A stretch of 64,000 nt of DNA from Dermacentor variabilis (Eukaryota; Arthropoda; Arachnida; Ixodida; Ixodidae). The translations under genes were made by a program, and so were the position numbers. The notes beneath the pieces were generated by a model. The model saw nothing but the letters and a program-made list of their open reading frames with translations. It was not told where the DNA came from and made no database searches. The DNA is taken from the NCBI RefSeq assembly GCF_050947875.1, contig NC_134572.1, positions 128,216,605 to 128,280,604 of the forward strand. Reading direction: 5' to 3'. Positions within the stretch are counted from its first letter, which is position 1. Each line of letters opens with the position of its first letter. This document shows, piece by piece, positions 57,963 through 64,000 of this stretch.

Positions 57963-58195
57963 TGAATTCCGGGATTTTACGTGCCAGAACCACGATTCTA
58001 TTATGAGGCACGCCATAGTAGCTGACTCCGGAATAATTTTCACCACCAGGGGATCTTTAACGTGTTCCCAACTCACGGGACATGGGCGCTTTTCCATTTC
58101 GCCTCCAACGAAATGTGGCCGCCGCGGCTGGGATTCGATCCCGCAACCGTGCTTAGCCGTGCAGTACCATAACCGCTAAGCCAACGCGCCGGGTA
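57963..58195 (-). mobile_element. Diverged tRNA-headed SINE, Ruka-related
   Basis: Minus strand: ACCCGGCGCGTTGGCTTAGC (head), GGGATCGAATCCCAGCC (B-box-like), then TTTCGTTGGAGGCGAAATGG, ATCCCCTGGTGG and a GGCACGTAAAATCCCGG tail. Same plan as Ruka, but with a different head and body; likely a separate subfamily or an older copy. No clear TSD. Confidence 0.75.
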
Positions 58196-58275
58196 GAAGC
58201 GCCCGAAGGAGGCACCACCCAGCGTGGCGCGATCTCTCGGGGCGACGAAAACGGAACTCTCAGACCGCTGGCTTT

Positions 58276-58296
58276 TAGCGCTTAGCGCTTAGCGCC
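58276..58296. repeat. Short AGCGCTT tandem repeat
   Basis: Three AGCGCTT units followed by AGCGCC. Each unit is nearly self-complementary. A 14-base C run follows at 58,355-58,368. Confidence 0.7.
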
Positions 58297-59805
58297 AAAA
58301 GATGACAAGGAAGTATATCGTCCCCGGTGTTCGTCTTTTTAACGCCCCTCCCCTCCCCCCCCCCCCCCACCACTGGAAATGACAAATAAAACTTCAGCGT
58401 ACTATAAGTTACAGCTTCAGTGATATGGTGAACAAACATTAGGAAGAAGTCGAAAGCAATATGTTTTTGTAACTTGTTTGGGCAGTAACTATGTAATGTG
58501 GTTCTGTACGAAGGGTTGGAGGCCAGCGACGTCATTTCTTAATGTTTTTGACTGGTTGCCTGGATGATTTGCTTGTTCTTGAAACTTGCCCGGATGTTCT
58601 CGTTTGAGTGTCTGGATAAGGGCTCTGGCTTTTGGCTTATGGTCACTTGAAGCTCACTGACAAGACAAAAAACGATACGGGTGGATGTGAAGTTACGATG
58701 GGATGAGGCCTAGAAGAGAACCGAGAACTCACGTTGGCTTTTTACAGAAACTTTGTGAAGCTTTTATTGCACGTGTTCTGCGGCAAGTGGCATAGTTCTT
58801 TCTCTTCATATTCAGCCATCGCCGCTACAGAGGTCACTGCAAATGAGCAGCAAAGAAAGACGTGCGATAAACAGGCTGCAAACGATTTAAAAGTGTGCAC
58901 AAGAGAGAAAACAGGAAGCATTATTTCTGAAGACAGACAGAGAGATCGACGTCATTATACGAATAGCTCAATGTCCGAGCTGTCATTTCCGGAGAATGTC
59001 ATCCCCTGGACGTGGCTTTGAAGGCATCTCACGAAATGAAATGAGAAGTACAATTCAAGCGGTGGAACGACTCTTAGAACAGTCTTACCACTCAGAAAAG
59101 CGCCACAGCCCTGAGCCTGACATGCACTTTTTAATTTGTAGGTTCTCACTGCATAACGGCAACCGCTGCAAAGTGTCCCGTATATTGGATTCGTAAATAC
59201 GCGTTGCGTGAATCGGCATTAACATTTTTTTTTCTCGACAGGCCCATCAGCGTTCTTAGGCTATATCTGGCCCTTGCGCCACTAAACAACATACATTCAT
59301 TCATGACCCACTTTCATGCCGCGTCTTGGGGCATTTCCATCAACCAGTTATCAGCAACAGCCCCTGCGCATGGTTCAAGGATCGCTGAATGGACCGAGTG
59401 GCGGAACAACCGCACACCCGCATTTCAGGCAGCAATATGAGCAGAATACCCATTTAGGCCCCACTTATTTCTGTGTGATGAAAATAAAGATATCCTGCAT
59501 ATTTAAAGCCATGAAAAACATACAGCAGGAGAAAAGATTCCAGCATAGCACAAAAACATTTTCAGTGAGTCTTTTAAGAACCTACACTTCAGTCTCCCAA
59601 AGATATTTTAGGTGCTAGAACAACGTTGACTATTTGTTGCGCGTTGTGCTTTGGAAAACAGCGAGCCACATCACAAATTACCTTGCACGATTCACTACTG
59701 CCAAAGCTACTCAAGAACACCCGGTGCATGATGACGCACTCGCGCCGTGGAAAATGCGTAGACAGCTGTCCTGCAATTCTTTTCACTAACACACTTCATG
59801 TTGTC
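58297..59805. other. Gene-free stretch
   Basis: Non-coding. Random frames only (up to 100 residues). Confidence 0.5.
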
Positions 59806-60072
59806 TAAAATGTGAACACACCCGCCGTGGTTGCTCAGTGGCTATGGTGTTGGGCTGCTGAGCACGAGGTCGCGGGATCGAATCCCGGCCACGGCGGCCG
59901 CATTTCGATGGGAGCGAAATCCGAAAACACCCGTGTGCTTAGATTTAGGTGCACGTTAAAGAACCCCAGGTGGTCAAAATTTCCGGAGTCCTCCACTACG
60001 GCGTGCCTCATAATTAGAAAGTGGTTTTGGCACGTAAAACCCCAAACATTATTATTAATTAAAATGTGAACA
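59806..60072 (+). mobile_element. Ruka SINE, full-length
   Basis: The body (59,819-60,059) is close to identical to the copy at 34,960-35,193, including GGGATCGAATCCCGG in the head and ...GCACGTAAAACCCCAAACA at the tail. Perfect 13-bp target-site duplications, TAAAATGTGAACA, at 59,806-59,818 and 60,060-60,072. The close match suggests recent activity. Confidence 0.95.
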
Positions 60073-63002
60073 AAATGAAAACAGGGGCCTAAGTTTCGAC
60101 AAGTTAACTTGTTTTTTTTATGTTGTTGAAGAATGTATGTTTTGACGCGTAGGCCCAATCAAAAAAGTTTTTAAATACGTACGTGACGCCTTTAAAGATT
60201 TTTGTTTATTATTGCTTCTCGTTTTTAGGCATTATTTTATCGAGTACATATTCCATTCGACCTCATTTATTGCGCAAGCTTAGCCACAGGTTATTGTAAA
60301 ATTGTGTGTTTGCGTCTTTACAGCGAAGCTGTTAAGCGCTAGTTCCCCCAGGAACTGTCCGTGCGTACAGAAAGCTCCCTATACGTGGGCCGATCCCGAA
60401 GATAGTGAAATGCCGGGCAAACCCACGGCGGAGATGAAGCAGGCGTTAAGCACTCCCCATATTTGCGCCGATACCGAAGATTGTGCAATGCCAGGCCGAC
60501 TCGCAGCGGAGGTGCAGTTCGCAATTTAGGAAACCACATGCACAGCTTCTCCGGCCACCCTTCTTCGCAGAGTAGAAGGGCACTGAGTTTTCTTCCTCTT
60601 TTTTGTTAAATAGAATGATAACGTTTACACACATATACTCATGCACTTTCGCATTCGATCACCGAGTGATTGATAAGTCAGAGAATGAACCAAAACATGA
60701 TTTTGTTTTTACTTCACCGCGTCAGTTCATAGTGACGCTCAAACGCTTGCAAATGATATCATCCATAAATTCTTATCTGCGTAACATTCACATTCTCCAG
60801 TGTGCAAGGAAGTAATACGCTGCCACGAAATATGTCTTGATCAAATTACCAACAGCAGGGGTAGTATATTTAGGTTTCTTCTACGGTCTCCTCACCAGCA
60901 GACCTTTGGCGCATTATCGTGGAGGAAAGGTACGTAAATAAGGTGTCTGCGACATTCTGCCTATTCATTTTCCCGGAGTAGTTATGAAGAAAGCAAGTTA
61001 ATTCTATCGTCCTTTCATGTACACTCTAGTCCATAGGTCGCTGAACTGCATGTAATGAGCGACTTGCTTAGTATTTTTCTTTTCGGGGGTTGAACGTTCT
61101 CTCTTCTGTTGACTAAAATAGCTCCGCACGCGGAAGGAGTCGATGAACAAGAAGACGCAAACAGTGGAGCCACGTCTCTTCGGAGAAAAGATTCTGACTT
61201 CGCGAAGAGATGTGGCCTGCTTACGTTTAGAAAGCGCCACTGGAGGCGTCAAAATACAGTTTTCTTTAGTTCACAGCTGGACCACTGACACGCGCCTCGC
61301 GCCAACCAGTCGAGCACGCATACTTACAGAGCGTAGCAAGGCCTCTTTACCAGCGTAACGTTACGTTTTAGGATAGAAAGGGTGGAAGGGGCCAGAAAGT
61401 GGGCCGTTTTTGGCCTAAATCGTGATATAGAGAAAAAAAGAAAACGTAATTACGAGGCAGGCTTATTTTTAGTCGGCATTGGAACCCCTTTCTCTACGAG
61501 ACGGCCATATATCGGCTGGATTTTAAATGACGAAAGGAAAACAAAGCAAACAAGAGGTGCATACTTATTTTTTTGTTGGCACAGGTGCGCGTTAAAGAGA
61601 CCACCATCAAAGGAAGCGCTGTGTGGAACCTTTATTTTAGTCATGTGCAAAACAACAACAACAACAACAACAACAACAAAAAAACCAAGACGAAAGGCCG
61701 TAGCGCCGCGCTTCTATAGCGGGCGATAATCGGCCCCTGCTTCGCACACACAGAAACTAACCACCAGCAGAGAAGTCAGCCCCGTTTGCAGCCTTGGCCT
61801 AAATAGATGGTTCCAAACTAACGCGCGGCCACCGTTCCCTTGAATCTGTGGCTTGGCAGCCCGTGGTAGTCGCGTCTGACTCGCTTGCCCCAAATGGCTG
61901 TGTGGAGCCTTTGGGTGGCGCAGCATGGTAGTCGTGACGTCTCCTGGATCTTATCGGTGAAGGGTTGAATTGTTGATGCACGACAGCTTAGTAACCGACG
62001 AAAGGAGACAACTAATGGGCACAAAAGAAATGAACCTACACTCTAAGAAATGTCCGCAACAAAACCGAAAAAAAATACAGATATTTTGTATCTTTTATTG
62101 ATGTATACAAACAAACAAAAAACAAAGAAGGTGGCAGCACCGTGAAGCGTTTTCCAGATTTTCACTGTAATATCTCTATGATAATAAAATCACAGACAAA
62201 AACATCAGATGTGTTACACCCTCTTGCACGTTCAATAGGATAGACACGTAAAGGTTACATAAAGGTTACATAAAGCTGTGAAAGAGTACATGCGCGGTTT
62301 CGTCTAGCTGTTCCGTCTTCGAAACTTTTAAATCGCAATATCGAAATCTTTCTGATAACTTGCTACGCATAAGTTCGACAAATGCTGCAGACGTAGACAG
62401 TAATTTTGTTCAGCTGAGTCAGATTACAGAGCGTCTGCAAAACGAAATGTTAGGGGAGTTTGTAAAAGCCTAAGCAGGAATTTCCGCTGAACGAGAAAAC
62501 ATGGCATTCGGGCACACTTTTGGCATACTTTTCTGGAAAGTTTTCTCATAGAGCCCCGAGCTCTGTACTGTTTAGTCAGTAGAAACACGATGGTTCAGCA
62601 GTAACATATAAACGCGGTTAACATTTACAAGAAAATGTGAGTGACGCGTTTTCTCAGAAGTTAAGCTGGCGACTACTCTCAATCGCGTGAAGATAGACAA
62701 AAACATGATATACATGTACGCATCCAAGGACAATAGTACTAAATGTACTTTCCGTCTCGGTAAAGCGTTGTACATGCAGGCGTACGTCTTTTCTTCTCAA
62801 ACAGTATGACTCCTAGTCACCACGTTTCCCCAAGTCTGGTTTCCTTGCTTGTAGTGTGGGCCTTATGACGTATCTCATTTGCACCTGCTCATGCACATTT
62901 TTATCTTCAGAAGGTTGTAGTGGACGCCACCGTAGGTTTTTCGTAGTGCTTGTGGCATTTCAGTACGTGGATATTTTTTAGCGCCTTAATGGTTTTGTGC
63001 AT
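60073..63002. other. Gene-free stretch
   Basis: Contains a tick-type GCGAAGCTGTTAAGCGCTAG repeat start (60,321), a 78-bp tandem duplication (60,389-60,530), a (CAA)n run (61,651-61,680) and a short AAAGGTTACAT tandem pair (62,249-62,271). No gene supported. Confidence 0.5.
60389..60530 (+). repeat. 78-bp in-frame tandem duplication
   Basis: GCCGATCCCGAAGATAGTG near 60,388 returns as GCCGATACCGAAGATTGTG near 60,466, an offset of 78 bp (26 codons). In a 75-residue frame both units translate alike: ADPEDSEMPGKPTAEMKQ and ADTEDCAMPGRLAAEVQF. No start or promoter is evident. Confidence 0.7.
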
Positions 63003-63096
63003 TGATTAATAAAGGGAAAATGGGGCGTGCAACTAATCGTAGCAACTGCTACAAAGGAAACCCATACGGGTTCCTCGAGAGAAAAGCCTCGCACTT
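63003..63096 (-). repeat. tRNA-like repeat unit, first part
   Basis: TTAATAAAGGGAAAATGGGG to GAGAAAAGCCTCGCACTT. It is the distal part of the same unit as at 49,245-49,820, cut by the LINE insertion. The rest resumes at 63,759. Confidence 0.8.
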
Positions 63097-63769
63097 AAAG
63101 AGAGAGAGAGAGATAAAGAGAAAAGGCAGGGAGGTCAACCAGATATCGGTCTCCGGTTTGCTACCCTACACTGGGGATGGGAGATAGGGGTTATATATAG
63201 GGGACAGAGAGCAAAGCGTTAAAGAAAGTACGGGCCCACTCAGCCCATACTGAGGATCACCACGTCCCAATTCCTCTTTCTAGAACTGACGCAGCACGGA
63301 AGCTCCGCCTACTTGCTCGGCAGTGTACCGCGTCGCAATGGAATGAGCCACATTTAAGAAATACGCGACTGTACTCATTTGATTCCACATTAAGCCTTCG
63401 AGCGCCATCACAGCTTCGCCGTAGAGACGCCACGCTTTTATATCGACTTTGGTTGGGCGTTGCCTTTACGAAAGCCTATGCATTCCGCATAGGGATGACC
63501 GACACCGCAACCTGTGACCACTGCGGCCACTCAGAATCAATTGACCATATTTTGTGAGCCTTCCCGCAGTACAGACCACAGAGGGAATGCCTTTGCCACG
63601 AACTTGACCAGCTGGACGACCAACCGCTATCGGAAAAAAGAATTTTACACCATCGAAAGGACCTACCGTCACAGAAGGCCGTGCAGGAACTATTGCGCTT
63701 TTTGCTATCTACCGGTCTGTGTGAACGACTTTAACTGGAACGCCTCTTGTGTGTGTGTGCCTCGCACTT
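63086..63769. mobile_element. LINE insertion with inverted 5' part
   Basis: The insertion (63,097-63,758) lies between perfect duplications GCCTCGCACTT (63,086-63,096 and 63,759-63,769). The left part (63,097 to about 63,220) is a LINE 3' UTR on the minus strand: GA run, then reverse complement of the CCCCAGTGTAGGGTAGC block. The right part (about 63,290-63,758) encodes ORF2 C-terminus on the plus strand: WLGVAFTKAYAFRIGM, CDHCGHSESIDHIL (a stop replaces the last Cys), SQKAVQELLRFLLSTGLCERL-type end (shown in part), stop near 63,731. Opposite orientations between one pair of duplications means an internal inversion. Confidence 0.85.
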
Positions 63770-64000
63770 GAAGAAAAATTTATCCTGGTCGGGGACTTGA
63801 ACTCAGTACCACCGCCTTTCAGGGGCAGCCGTTCTACTATCTGAGCTATAACCAGGCGGCTAGCAGATAGGCGGGCGAAGTCGAATCTATCAACAACTCG
63901 AAGCAACGGCAAGTGTTTGACGTAATAGTTGCGCGGAAACCAGCAAGATGGAGAAAAGTAATTAATAAAGGGCAAATGAGACATTCACCCGATCGTGGCA
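63759..64000 (-). repeat. tRNA-like repeat unit, second part, into next unit
   Basis: Continues the unit broken at 63,096. On the minus strand: GCCTGGTTATAGCTCAGATA, the CTGCCCCTGAAAGGCGG arm and GTTCAAGTCCCCGACCAGG. It then passes GACGTAATAGTTGCGCGG, and ATTAATAAAGGGCAAATGAG at 63,960 matches the start of another unit, so the repeats are likely head to tail beyond the window edge. Confidence 0.75.

Overview
This window is eukaryotic and intron-era genomic DNA, most likely from a metastriate hard tick (Rhipicephalus, Dermacentor, Hyalomma, Amblyomma or a relative). The strongest clue is three copies of a tRNA-headed SINE that I recognise as the tick SINE 'Ruka'. Other clues are tick-type LINEs whose 3' ends run into CT or TGTC repeats, a tRNA-like tandem repeat common in tick genomes, and frequent long G or C homopolymers. 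Nothing prokaryotic is present: no operons, Shine-Dalgarno sites or CRISPR arrays. Most open frames are chance frames or pieces of transposable elements.

Layout. 1-8.4 kb is non-coding, with an AAGC microsatellite, a probable interspersed repeat (4.93-5.66 kb) and a diverged 288-bp tandem duplication (7.8-8.2 kb). 8.4-9.85 kb is a dead IS630/Tc1-like DDE transposase on the minus strand. 10.88-14.82 kb is a decayed LINE (ORF1 zinc knuckles, endonuclease, reverse transcriptase) with a second LINE fragment inserted in its ORF1. 19,057-25,016 is a complete but dead Ty3/Gypsy LTR retrotransposon on the minus strand, with two 426-bp LTRs. 25.8-29.8 kb holds a Ruka copy, a duplicated repeat and a 48-bp LINE tail. 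30.17-35.36 kb is a candidate full-length hAT transposon with its own promoter, transposase and poly(A) signal, and a Ruka copy nested in it. 35.39-39.83 kb is an I-group LINE with an internal deletion.

The only convincing host gene is at 44,161-44,541: a single-exon secreted glycine/histidine-rich protein (cuticle- or cement-like) with a TATA box, a good start context and poly(A) signals, downstream of a CpG-rich block. From 48.6 kb to the end the window is again mobile DNA: a palindromic pair of tRNA-like repeat units, a mariner-like transposase split by a LINE with a perfect 14-bp target-site duplication, a second 5'-truncated LINE, a diverged SINE, a third Ruka and, at 63 kb, a LINE that landed in a tRNA-like unit and carries an inverted 5' segment (twin-priming signature).

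The window is therefore best read as a layered insertion history. Seven insertions have readable target-site duplications, which let the order of several events be worked out. I see no evidence for a new multi-gene system. The most unusual items are the twin-priming LINE, the nested transposase/LINE, the palindromic tRNA-like units and the 12-bp palindrome at a LINE deletion.
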